A DNA stretch of 16,053 nt from Nitrospiraceae bacterium (GTDB taxonomy: Bacteria; Nitrospirota; Nitrospiria; Nitrospirales; UBA8639), in assembly GCA_003523945.1 (NCBI GenBank), contig DOFS01000559.1, forward strand, positions 5,306 to 21,358, in the 5' to 3' direction. The first letter of the stretch is position 1. Every line of letters starts with the position of its first letter. Shown here piece by piece: positions 6,130 through 12,974 of the stretch. The notes beneath the pieces were generated by a model. It searched no databases. It was not told the DNA's origin and worked only from the letters and a program-made list of their open reading frames with translations. A program made the position numbers and the translations under genes.

Positions 6130-6887
6130 TGATCGACCCACTTACCAATGGACACATGGATTCTACTGATCGTGATACTGAGGTGCTTGAGGATTCTGCT
6201 CCCGTCGAGGTCTCGGAAAATGACCAGGACGCAGATGAGGTGGTCGCCCCTGAAGTCGTAGACCAGGAGCCGGCGTTGGACCTTGATGAATTGAAAGGAG
6301 CCTTTGAGGCCATGCTTTTTGTGTCGCATGATCCTCTGAGCCTTGAGAAGTTAGCTTCGGTCTTGGAAGGGGTGCCTAAACCGTTCGTGAAAACGGCCAT
6401 ACAAAGTCTGCAAGCCGAGTATGAGGCGTCCGGGCGCGGTTTGCAGATTCTGGAAGTAGCTGGCGGATATGTCATGGTGACGAGGCCTGAGCAGAGTCTA
6501 TATATCAAGAGACTGACCAGTAAGACCAAACCAACGGCCAAGGTTTCCCGGTCGGCACTGGAGGCACTGGCCATTGTGAGTTATAAACAGCCCATTACAC
6601 GTGCGGATATTGAGAAGATTCGAGGGGTGGAAACCTCTGGTGTGTTGCGTACCCTCCTGGATCAAAAGTTGATTCGAATCGTCGGGCGACAGGACATCCC
6701 CGGTCGACCGATCTTGTATGGAACCGGCAAGCAGTTTCTTCAACGATTTGGTCTGCGGGATTTGCGCGACTTGCCTCCGTTGAAAGAACTCAAAGAGTTG
6801 GGCAACCCTGAATTATTCCCCATGGAGCTTCCCTTGGCTTCTGAGGAAGATGGTGGAGAATCTCGGGTCGCCGACCTTTCCGCCTGA
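6126..6887 (+). CDS. scpB: Segregation and condensation protein B
   Basis: The ATG at 6126 (253 residues) follows the strong Shine-Dalgarno AGAGGAGG at 6113-6120; the same frame continues upstream only to non-ATG codons without such a site. ScpB dimerises, binds the ScpA kleisin and supports SMC loading. Residues about 56-215 contain two winged-helix domains with the family's conserved stretches: FEAMLFVSHDPLS (60-72), ALEALAIVSYKQPITRADIE (144-163), GVLRTLLDQKLI (172-183) and PGRPILYGTGKQFLQRFGL (192-210), then LRDLPPL. An extension of about 55 residues, rich in Asp and Glu, precedes the domain; a shorter acidic tail ends the protein. A hairpin and a mini-ORF lie directly over the ribosome site, which suggests possible control of translation. 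The order scpA-scpB is the usual one. Confidence 0.96.
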   Translation: MMIDPLTNGHMDSTDRDTEVLEDSAPVEVSENDQDADEVVAPEVVDQEPALDLDELKGAFEAMLFVSHDPLSLEKLASVLEGVPKPFVKTAIQSLQAEYEASGRGLQILEVAGGYVMVTRPEQSLYIKRLTSKTKPTAKVSRSALEALAIVSYKQPITRADIEKIRGVETSGVLRTLLDQKLIRIVGRQDIPGRPILYGTGKQFLQRFGLRDLRDLPPLKELKELGNPELFPMELPLASEEDGGESRVADLSA

Positions 6888-6896
6888 ATCGAATGC

Positions 6897-6945
6897 GAGG
6901 CCACGCGTCCTGCTGGCCTCATCGTTCCCTTCCTGTTTTCTCCCT
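6897..6945 (+). terminator. Probable intrinsic terminator after scpB
   Basis: GAGGCCA (6897-6903) and TGGCCTC (6914-6920) form a perfect 7-bp GC-rich stem with a 10-nt loop, 9 bp after the scpB stop. A pyrimidine-rich tract with TTCC and TTTT follows to about 6945. The T-run is interrupted, so efficiency may be modest. It fits an end of the scpAB transcript before the oxidoreductase gene. Confidence 0.5.
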
Positions 6946-6986
6946 GACCAGGGGTATGATCCACGTAGGGGACAGAATGAGTTCCT

Positions 6987-9794
6987 ATGACCTTGTTGCT
7001 ACCTGAAAAGAAATCTTCCCTGGGCGCTGACTTAGCCAAAACATTGGGCCAGGATAAAGTTCGGTGGGATTGGGCCACGCTGAAAGCCTATTCCGTCGAT
7101 GCCAGCATCTACAAAATCCCCCCACAAGTCGTTGTGCTTCCTGAAACTGAAGAGGACATCGATGTCGTGATGGAGTATGCCGTAAAGGTCGGGGTGCCTC
7201 TGACTCCACGGGCCGCCGGAACGAACCTGACCGGTTCAGCCATTGGGGCAGGCATCATCGTGGATATTTCCCGGATGAATCGATTGCTTGAAGTGAATCA
7301 AGATGAGCAGTGGGCGCGGGTACAACCCGGCCTGGTGTTATCCGAATTTAATAAACAGTTGGCCCCTGCCGGGTTGATGTATGGCCCCGATCCCTCAAGC
7401 GGGGATATGTGTAAGTTGGGCGGCATGTTCGGCAACAACTCGGCTGGTCCCCATACGCTTCGCTATGGATCGGTTAAGGACAACGTTCATACTCTCCGGG
7501 TTCGGCTACTCACTGAGGGTTGGCTTGACGCTCGGTCCGTTGCTATTGGAGGACAGGAACATACCGCGTTATTGAAACGATATGCACCCTTGAAGGCCGT
7601 GTGGAAGATGCTTCAAGAGGATCAAGCCTTGATTCGCGCCAAGCGTCCGAAAGTGAGCAAAAACAGTTCCGGCTATAATGTTTTTGATCTGGTCGATGGG
7701 CTGGAGCGTGGTGTATTTGATCTTCCGAAATTATTTATCGGCAGTGAAGGGACGCTTGGGGTCATGAGTGAGGCGAAAGTCAGATTGGTCAAACGACCTG
7801 ATGCCACGGTGACGGGCCTCATTCATTTCCAACACTTGGAGGGCATGGGCGAATCTGTTCCCCACTTATTGGAGTTGAACCCCAATGCCTTGGAGGTTAT
7901 GGACAAAAATTCCTTAGATTTGATCGGGCGAGATCGCTATGGCATTCCATCAGATGCGGCGGCCACTCTGCTCATTGAATTTGATGAAGGCGAAGGCGTT
8001 GATCGTCGTGAGCGACTGATGGCAATGTGCCGTAGGTTTCCCATCACTGGTGAGGTGAGGCTGGCGTCGGATCCAGTTCAGCAAGGGGAATTGTGGAAGG
8101 CTCGTAAGGCGTTGTTCCCGATGCTCTATCGATTTGATCCGCTGAAAAAACCCATCAACTTTGTTGATGATGTGGTGGTGCCGGCCTCACGCACTGGAGA
8201 ATTGATTCGGTATTTGGAAGAGTATTTTGGACGACGAACGGTGCCGGTCGCCATCTTCGGACATGTGGGAAATGGCAATGCGCATATTGTCCCATTGCTC
8301 GATTTGCACAATCAACATGACGTTCAGGCTATGGTCGAGGCTCATCGGGAAATTCATCAAACCGTGTTAGACCGGTTTGAGGGATCAATTTGTGGAGAGC
8401 ATGGGGACGGGCGCATTCGCGCCGAGACGGTTCGATTGATGTATGGCGAAGAGGTGTATGAGCTTTTTGTTCGAGTGAAGCAAGCATTCGATCCGGCGGG
8501 AATGATGAATCCTGGTGTGAAAATCAGCGAAACATCGTTCACGGAGCATATTGATGTGGAGCGAATGGGCAAGTCTTGTGCGACTTGTGCCAAATGCAAT
8601 TCCGTGTGTCCGGTGTATGATGTGTTTCAGTCTGAAGATATGAGTGCACGCGGGTGGTTTGAGATCGTGACGGCTTCGGATTACTCATATCTGCAATCCG
8701 AACGGGTGGTCGAAGCGTGTCTAAATTGCAAGTCTTGCCGCACCATTTGCCCGGCCGGGGTCGATGTATCTGAATTGATTCTTCAGCGACGGGCTGAACA
8801 TCCCAATCGGCTGGCCGGATGGGTTTTTGGCCTTCATGCCCGTCAATGGCTCTTTCATCCATTGCTGAAGCTCATGGCATGGACTCAATCGATTTGGGAT
8901 CGTCCCGTTATTCGAGGCCTGTTGGAAAAGGTGACTCGCCCGTTGTTACAAGGATTGGCTGCTACGGCAAAAATTCCTCGAGACATGGTCCTGCCAACCC
9001 TTGCAAAACGCCATTTGCGTGATCGATATCCTGAACTTTGTCATGTTGATCACCTTCGACAGGCATCAATCGCCTATTTCCATGGGTGTGCAGCCAACTA
9101 TTTTGAGGATGGAGTGGGAGATGCCGTAATCGGGCTTCTAGCCGACCATGGCGTGAAGGTCGCTCTTCCTCCCCAACGATGTTCGGGGACGCCGATTGAC
9201 ACGTACGGGTTGCGTGGTCTGGTGAAAGAAGGGGCACGAGAAAATTTGGTCCACCTGGCGCAGTATGCCACCGTGATCACCAGTTGTGCCTCGTGTACGT
9301 TAAGCCTGAAAGATTATGCCACCCTGTTTTGCGGGGAGCCCGAGGAAGCCGCAGCCCTCGATTTACGGAATCGGGTGAAACATATCTCTGAATTTCTTGT
9401 TGAGCAGGGGATTTCGTCCAAAAATACCAGTCCAACCCGGGAGGCGTCCAATGAGAAGTTGGCGAAGGTGACCTACCATTCTTCGTGCCATCTTCGGGCG
9501 GCTGGTGTCTCCCAAGCTCCGCGAGACCTGCTGTCGTCTGTGGCTGATCTTGAATTCGTCGAAATGCGGGATGCCGATCGATGCGCGGGAGGGGCGGGTA
9601 CCTATATGGTCAAAAATTATGAATCTTCTCAGAGGATTTTTCAGCGTAAGAAACGGGCCATTCAAGAGAGTGGGGCGCAGGTGGTGGCCACGAGTTGCCC
9701 TGCATGCATGATCCAGTTAAAAAATGGACTCCGTGGGATTGCAGAGGTCAAGCATATTGCACAGGTCATGCGGGAGCATCCCCAGAAAAAATAA
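6987..9794 (+). CDS. Fused FAD-linked and 4Fe-4S oxidoreductase (GlcD/GlpC type; D-2-hydroxyacid dehydrogenase-like)
   Basis: The 935-residue protein joins the parts of a GlcD-like flavoprotein and a GlpC-like iron-sulfur subunit. An FAD-binding domain of the vanillyl-alcohol-oxidase type spans about 40-270 (PRAAGTNLTGSA 74-85, GPDPSSGD 133-140, GSEGTLGV 252-259). The FAD oxidase C-terminal domain runs to about 515 (GHVGNGNAH 425-433, CGEHGDGR 469-476). Two 4Fe-4S motifs follow: Cys531, 534, 537, 541 and Cys578, 581, 584, 588. Two CCG-type domains come last (Cys701, 732, 767, 770 and Cys834, 866, 904, 907). The family includes D-lactate and D-2-hydroxyglutarate dehydrogenases (YdiJ/Dld-II-like) that pass electrons to quinone or another carrier. 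The substrate cannot be read from sequence. No signal peptide or clear membrane helix is seen, although 612-632 is moderately hydrophobic. The start ATG has only a distant AGGGGA. Confidence 0.92.
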   Translation: MTLLLPEKKSSLGADLAKTLGQDKVRWDWATLKAYSVDASIYKIPPQVVVLPETEEDIDVVMEYAVKVGVPLTPRAAGTNLTGSAIGAGIIVDISRMNRLLEVNQDEQWARVQPGLVLSEFNKQLAPAGLMYGPDPSSGDMCKLGGMFGNNSAGPHTLRYGSVKDNVHTLRVRLLTEGWLDARSVAIGGQEHTALLKRYAPLKAVWKMLQEDQALIRAKRPKVSKNSSGYNVFDLVDGLERGVFDLPKLFIGSEGTLGVMSEAKVRLVKRPDATVTGLIHFQHLEGMGESVPHLLELNPNALEVMDKNSLDLIGRDRYGIPSDAAATLLIEFDEGEGVDRRERLMAMCRRFPITGEVRLASDPVQQGELWKARKALFPMLYRFDPLKKPINFVDDVVVPASRTGELIRYLEEYFGRRTVPVAIFGHVGNGNAHIVPLLDLHNQHDVQAMVEAHREIHQTVLDRFEGSICGEHGDGRIRAETVRLMYGEEVYELFVRVKQAFDPAGMMNPGVKISETSFTEHIDVERMGKSCATCAKCNSVCPVYDVFQSEDMSARGWFEIVTASDYSYLQSERVVEACLNCKSCRTICPAGVDVSELILQRRAEHPNRLAGWVFGLHARQWLFHPLLKLMAWTQSIWDRPVIRGLLEKVTRPLLQGLAATAKIPRDMVLPTLAKRHLRDRYPELCHVDHLRQASIAYFHGCAANYFEDGVGDAVIGLLADHGVKVALPPQRCSGTPIDTYGLRGLVKEGARENLVHLAQYATVITSCASCTLSLKDYATLFCGEPEEAAALDLRNRVKHISEFLVEQGISSKNTSPTREASNEKLAKVTYHSSCHLRAAGVSQAPRDLLSSVADLEFVEMRDADRCAGGAGTYMVKNYESSQRIFQRKKRAIQESGAQVVATSCPACMIQLKNGLRGIAEVKHIAQVMREHPQKK

Positions 9795-9818
9795 CAGGGA
9801 TATTATGTTGAATATCAG

Positions 9819-9840
9819 TTCTGCCCCGGCAGGAATTTTT
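9819..9840 (+). terminator. Small hairpin with T-run between the oxidoreductase and the MoaD-like gene
   Basis: CTGC (9821-9824) pairs with GCAG (9829-9832) around CCCG, with flanking T-A pairs beyond one bulged G; TTTTT (9836-9840) follows. It is shaped like a weak terminator or attenuator, 50 bp before the MoaD-like start. The stem is short, so read-through is likely. Confidence 0.35.
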
Positions 9841-9889
9841 AGGGTTGCTTGAAACGCTATCGAGAGCCATTTTTTATGAGGAACATCGA

Positions 9890-10171
9890 ATGGTAAAAAT
9901 TTTGATATTTGGACTTGCACTTCGTGAAGCGGTTGAAGACCCTGAAGTTGAAATTACGTTAGAAAACGCAACCACCATTCGGCAATTGCTGGAGGATTTC
10001 CCCCATCATTTTCAAGGGTTAATGCCTTTTCTCCATGCCAATGAACTCATGTTGACTATTAATCAGAAAATCTCCACCTTGGATGCCCCGGTGAAAAATG
10101 GGGACACCCTGAAAATTACTCACCAGGGAGGTGACCACCATGCGGACGGCGCGATGTGGCAGAATCCCTAA
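9890..10171 (+). CDS. MoaD/ThiS-family sulfur-carrier-like protein with residues beyond the Gly-Gly
   Basis: ATG at 9890 is chosen because GAGGAA (9878-9883) precedes it and MVKILIFG is a typical first beta-strand of the fold; an upstream in-frame start would add 15 unrelated residues. The 93-residue protein matches MoaD along its length: a VKILIFG strand, an ATTIRQLLEDF helix (27-37), LTINQ (55-59; MoaD has a conserved NQ), then VKNGDTLKITHQGG. The Gly-Gly at 80-81 is exactly where the 81-residue E. coli MoaD ends. MoaD and ThiS need this pair free at the C-terminus for adenylation and thiocarboxylation. Here 12 residues (DHHADGAMWQNP) follow. Either they are removed by a protease, as in JAMM-processed carriers, or the protein is not a conventional carrier. 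No moa or thi gene adjoins; the oxidoreductase lies 95 bp upstream. Confidence 0.85.
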   Translation: MVKILIFGLALREAVEDPEVEITLENATTIRQLLEDFPHHFQGLMPFLHANELMLTINQKISTLDAPVKNGDTLKITHQGGDHHADGAMWQNP

Positions 10172-10223
10172 TACGGTACGGGGTGTCATGAATGTTTTGT
10201 TACGGCGAAGAGGATTTGCCTGA
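10140..10223 (+). CDS. Possible 27-residue basic ORF overlapping the end of the MoaD-like gene
   Basis: GGAGGTGA (10127-10134) is a full-length match to the anti-Shine-Dalgarno and lies five bases before ATG 10140. That ATG opens a 27-codon frame (begins MRTARCGRIP, ends LLRRRGFA) shifted relative to the MoaD-like frame and ending at TGA 10223, 21 bp before the convergent DUF3565 gene. It has eight Arg and no acidic residue. The ribosome site is formed by the Gly-Gly codons, so the match may be a by-product of the protein motif. I recognise no homologue. Confidence 0.3.
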   Translation: MRTARCGRIPNTVRGVMNVLLRRRGFA

Positions 10224-10244
10224 GAAAGTGAAAAAGACAGTTTC

Positions 10245-10469
10245 TTAGGATGTGTAGGGTGTCTGTTGTGAGGGGAGTCTTGCCTCCTCGTCACATTTTT
10301 TGCAATTGAGGATGGTTTTGAGATGAGCTCGACGGCCTTCAGGCGTTACGACCCATGGGCGAAAACTGAGTGGAGGCTGGTGGCGAACATGCTGTCCATG
10401 TCCGCAGGCCAGATCTGCCACCCAGTCGTCCATGTCATCTTGATGGAAGCCGACAATCGGTTGGTTCAT
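10245..10469 (-). CDS. DUF3565 family small protein (putative metal-binding)
   Basis: The 74-residue protein begins at ATG 10469 behind a purine-rich GAGAGAGA. The pattern GFHQDDMDDWVADLACGHGQHVRH, then PPLSFRPWVVTPEGR, then LNCKKCDEE, agrees with my recollection of the DUF3565 family consensus, whose members are about 60-75 residues. Cys22 and His24 with the CxxC at Cys56 and Cys59 suggest a zinc site. No function is established that I know of. It lies 54 bp downstream of the DUF4197 gene on the same strand and probably shares its transcript. The plus-strand frame over the same bases (DLYDLYD) is a shadow; part of it comes from the tandem GATCTTTA repeat at 10479-10495, which is in this gene's leader. 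Confidence 0.82.
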   Translation of the reverse strand: MNQPIVGFHQDDMDDWVADLACGHGQHVRHQPPLSFRPWVVTPEGRRAHLKTILNCKKCDEEARLPSQQTPYTS

Positions 10470-10523
10470 TCTCTCTCGGATCTTTACGATCTTTATGATG
10501 TGGGACGATGATGAATTTGTAAA

Positions 10524-11246
10524 TTAATTGCCAAAGACATCCTTGAGTAAATCTGTAACGCGCGCTGCAGGGTCAGTCCTGATTTTTTGCTCTTCCTGCG
10601 CTAAAGTGTGAAATAGCCCGTCCAAACTTTTTCCGACTACATAGTCGTCTAGATCAAAGGAGGGGACTTTGACGAAGGGCAACGTCGTATATTGTCCCAC
10701 TAATTCCTTGTATTGAGTTGTGACCCCGACTTGGCTCATCGTCTTCTCCACTTCGGGTTTAAATGCAGTCGCCAGTTGATCCCGGGTTTTGTCTTGGAAG
10801 TAATCGGTTGCGGCGGTATTTCCCCCATTCAGAATTTTCTTGGCATCGTCAAAACTCATATTCGTGACTGCATTTTTAAAAATGGGTTTGGCCAATGGAG
10901 CGGCCTGCTCTGCGGCTCGGTTCATGCTGACCACCAACTCATCCACTTGAGGTCCGAATCCGGCGAGTCGAAGGGCTTTGTCCATGGATTGAAGTTTTTC
11001 CGGTAATAAGATTTTAATGGCTTCATTTTTTAAGAAGCCATCTGTGTTGCCTGTGAGGTTCACGGTATTTTCCGTACCGACGTTGAGAGCCTCTTTCAGA
11101 CCAGAAATGATTTTGTCATCCCCCAGGGTTTCCGTGCCAGGCAGAGAAAACTTGTCGATCTCTTTCATGAGGTCCCCAAATTGTGCAGAGGCGAATTGCG
11201 GAATGAGTAGGAGGAGGAAACTCATAATGACGCGGGAAACGATCAT
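10524..11246 (-). CDS. Exported DUF4197 family protein
   Basis: The 240-residue protein starts at ATG 11246 with AAGGAGT seven bases upstream. Residues 1-21 are a Sec signal peptide ([21 protein letters not shown], cleavage before QFGDL), so the mature protein is periplasmic or surface-associated. The rest matches DUF4197: [17 protein letters not shown] (49-65), a DGFLKN segment, [10 protein letters not shown], an alpha-helical middle with [33 protein letters not shown], and a C-terminal VTDLLKDVF. The family is widespread in Gram-negative bacteria and has no established function. There are no catalytic motifs or cysteines. The gene probably leads a short transcript with the DUF3565 gene. I found no convincing promoter in the 270 bp upstream. 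Confidence 0.9.
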   Translation of the reverse strand: MIVSRVIMSFLLLLIPQFASAQFGDLMKEIDKFSLPGTETLGDDKIISGLKEALNVGTENTVNLTGNTDGFLKNEAIKILLPEKLQSMDKALRLAGFGPQVDELVVSMNRAAEQAAPLAKPIFKNAVTNMSFDDAKKILNGGNTAATDYFQDKTRDQLATAFKPEVEKTMSQVGVTTQYKELVGQYTTLPFVKVPSFDLDDYVVGKSLDGLFHTLAQEEQKIRTDPAARVTDLLKDVFGN

Positions 11247-11516
11247 TGTTGACTCCTTTATTATTTTAAGAGCAGAAAATGACTAGGAGGGGGTAGTCGG
11301 AGATGGCTAAGGAATAGATTAGCGTCTAGTTATTTACGCCATTTTTTGTTCATTCGAAAATGGGACCCACAAGAAAGAGGGGAGACTTGCGGCCTGGAAT
11401 TATCCTGGGGAGGATAGACTAGAACAGTAAGCAGTCTTAGAATTCTCAGGAGGCAAATTCCGGCTCTTCCTCGTGGGTGGTCCAAGAAACACCCTATGGA
11501 TTAACGAGCCTAAAAG
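11247..11516. other. Non-coding spacer with a nested stem-loop
   Basis: No supported gene lies in these 270 bp. At 11462-11510 GGCTC pairs with GAGCC (11506-11510), and inside it GGGTG (11475-11479) pairs with CACCC (11490-11494); CTCGT (11470-11474) with ACGAG (11504-11508) is an alternative outer stem. Read on the minus strand this begins 6 bases after the stop of the zinc-ribbon gene and lacks a T-run, so it would be a structured 3' end and not a standard terminator. A promoter for the DUF4197 gene should lie in the left part, but I cannot point to one. Confidence 0.35.
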
Positions 11517-11888
11517 TTAGCCCACAGGAGTGCAACTCATCCCTGATCCCTTGCCTTTGTTTGAGGACGCCAAAGGCCTGGAAAGAAGAGGGCGAGTTTT
11601 TTTCTTCATCGCTTCCCGTTGCGGATTGAGGCGGTTTTCCAGAATAACCGGATCAATGACCTCACCGCATTGCAGGCATCGTTTTGTCAGTATCTCCATT
11701 CCGCCAGCATCATAATTTACATTCATGCACCAATGAGAAACCATGAATCCTCCGCATCGTGTACACGTATCGGAATGTCGTGGATCCTCCACTTTGGTGG
11801 CGGGAGTAGCAATTGGTTGAACGGTTTCGTGCTTGATGGGACGCTTCCCAGCCGTAGGGTTCTTTTTTTGTATTCCAAAATGTCCCAT
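11517..11888 (-). CDS. Small zinc-ribbon protein of unknown function
   Basis: ATG 11888 is preferred because AAGGAG lies seven bases upstream (11895-11900); the earlier ATG at 11915 has no ribosome site. The 123-residue protein has a Lys/Pro/Thr-rich N-terminus of about 40 residues, then CTRCGG (Cys42, Cys45) and CLQCGE (Cys71, Cys74), 25 residues apart, which form a rubredoxin-like zinc ribbon; Cys54 is extra. VIDPVILENR follows the ribbon, then a basic Lys/Arg/Ser-rich tail. Similar short CxRCGG...CxxCG...D-NR proteins occur as uncharacterised genes in related bacteria, as far as I recall; no name can be given. The basic ends suggest nucleic-acid contact, which is inference only. A good promoter lies upstream (11945-11972), so the gene is probably transcribed on its own. 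Confidence 0.8.
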   Translation of the reverse strand: MGHFGIQKKNPTAGKRPIKHETVQPIATPATKVEDPRHSDTCTRCGGFMVSHWCMNVNYDAGGMEILTKRCLQCGEVIDPVILENRLNPQREAMKKKTRPLLSRPLASSNKGKGSGMSCTPVG

Positions 11889-11944
11889 ATTTATCTCCTT
11901 ATTCCTGAATGTCATGAACTTATTAAAAAAAATCGTCTTGTTGT

Positions 11945-11972
11945 TAGATATAGCTCTTTGAGCTTAAGTCAA
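11945..11972 (-). promoter_or_regulatory. Sigma-70-like promoter for the zinc-ribbon gene
   Basis: On the minus strand TTGACT (11972-11967) is followed 16 bp later by TATCTA (11950-11945), five of six and four of six matches to the consensus. Transcription would begin near 11938, giving a leader of about 50 nt before ATG 11888. The AT-rich DNA behind it could act as an UP element. Confidence 0.5.
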
Positions 11973-12238
11973 GATTAATCCAATATTAAAAAATCCTCAT
12001 AATTGTAGATTTAGTCCTATCAATTACCCTAATAAATGCGAATAAACTTTTATAAATTAAGCAGATATATTTAAGAAATAGTTATTTTTTATTAATTGTT
12101 TATAGCTAAGTAATGTGACTGTATATAAAAACGTTTAAAATATCGATTCAATTAAAGGGAGAATGCTGCTTGTTAAGAGACTGAGGCTTTAAGGGGAAAT
12201 TGACAGAATCAGGAAAAATCCTTGAGCCGAAAACCTTC
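11973..12238. other. AT-rich non-coding stretch
   Basis: This lies between the zinc-ribbon promoter and the 3' end of the exported-protein gene. By hand count, 11941-12180 holds 58 G or C in 240 bases (about 24%), against 57% in the 60 bases at 7021-7080. It contains short palindromes such as AAACGTTT (12129-12136) and ATCGAT (12142-12147), many ATTAAT-like strings, and no frame long enough to support as a gene. I see no tRNA, no clear terminator and no repeat array. It could be an upstream activating or nucleoid-protein-binding region, or a foreign remnant. Confidence 0.4.
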
Positions 12239-12799
12239 TTATCGCCAGCGGAAATGAACTGTGGTGGTCTTTTCCCCTGACAAGGAAATGCTTTTTTCAA
12301 TCGTGGTGCCACTCGAATCGGTTGCTTTGACTACATACTTTGCTGGAGCAAGGTTCAGAAACAACCAAGGACCTTGCACTTCCTCTCCCGGAATGGACAA
12401 TAAGGGTGTCTCATCCTGGAGGAGCACCTCAATGGACACACCTGCGAGGTAAGCGCGTGCTCCTTTCACAAAAATCAGCTTCAGGGGATAGGGCGGATAG
12501 GACAGGCTACGTTCTTCCTTACCTAGCCCTGCGCTGAAATATTGAATGTTATTCTGCTCATAGAGGGGAAAGGTAAGTTTATTAGGGATGCTTTCACCTT
12601 CGAGTGAAATTTCTAAGTATTTGGAGACATGCGTTGAGCCTTCACCCGCATCTGCCCACGATAAAGTTCCAGGCGCCAACCAAGGCAGGATCATCAAAAG
12701 ACAGGCACCCAATCCCAGCTTGGCAAACAACCGTCCCTTCGCTGGTATCAAGCCTTTTTTACCTTCTGTTGTCGATCTGCTGTTGATTCCTGCTCTCAC
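12239..12799 (-). CDS. Exported protein, carboxypeptidase-regulatory-like beta-sandwich domain
   Basis: The frame starts with GTG at 12799, with GAGGT seven bases upstream, and encodes 186 residues. A long basic n-region (1-27) precedes the hydrophobic core LGLGACLLMILPWLAP; likely cleavage is after SWADA (residue 51). The mature part has YFSAGLGKEER (87-97), PYPLKLIFVKGARAYLAGVSIEV (103-125) and GPWLFLNLAPAKYVVKAT (143-160), ending VHFRWR. This is the layout of small periplasmic proteins with a carboxypeptidase-regulatory-like or transthyretin-like fold ('YxLxLxF...GAYLAxV...GPxxxxxLxPxxYxVxA'). No catalytic residues or cysteines occur in the mature region. The function is unknown; the assignment rests on pattern similarity. 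A TATAAT lies 67 bp upstream of the start. It is separate from rmuC (175-bp gap). Confidence 0.8.
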   Translation of the reverse strand: MRAGINSRSTTEGKKGLIPAKGRLFAKLGLGACLLMILPWLAPGTLSWADAGEGSTHVSKYLEISLEGESIPNKLTFPLYEQNNIQYFSAGLGKEERSLSYPPYPLKLIFVKGARAYLAGVSIEVLLQDETPLLSIPGEEVQGPWLFLNLAPAKYVVKATDSSGTTIEKSISLSGEKTTTVHFRWR

Positions 12800-12865
12800 G
12801 TTCTTTACCTCATCCTTTCAAAAATTAATTGGGTTGAAAATTAATACAAATCCTTGGACTTTCTA

Positions 12866-12871
12866 ATTATA
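12866..12871 (-). promoter_or_regulatory. Consensus -10 box for the exported beta-sandwich gene
   Basis: On the minus strand TATAAT (12871-12866) is a perfect -10 element; transcription would begin near 12859, giving a leader of about 60 nt before the GTG at 12799. The best -35 is weak (TTAAAC at 18-bp spacing). Confidence 0.45.
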
Positions 12872-12974
12872 GAATAACAGTTTTAGGTGGTTTAAGAATA
12901 GCGCAAATATTTTTAGGGTCAAGGTTTGGCTTCTGGTTAACAAGAAGATAGGCGTGAGAAATTTTCTTCTCAGT

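Noticed and set aside
6104..6574. 156-residue minus-strand frame
   Set aside because: Antisense shadow of scpB; Ser-rich from reversed acidic codons.
9805..9852. 15-codon ORF upstream of the MoaD-like gene
   Set aside because: It has AGGGA before the ATG, but ends 37 bp before the next gene with no overlap and runs through the terminator-like hairpin; chance is the simpler explanation.
10019..10294. 91-residue minus-strand frame
   Set aside because: Antisense of the MoaD-like gene and overlapping the end of the DUF3565 gene; no support.
10323..10511. 62-residue plus-strand frame
   Set aside because: It overlaps the DUF3565 gene on the opposite strand, which has recognisable family motifs; no ribosome site here.
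12955..12972. TGAGAA/TTCTCA stem after rmuC as a terminator
   Set aside because: Six AT-rich pairs with no T-run on the minus strand; too weak to call.
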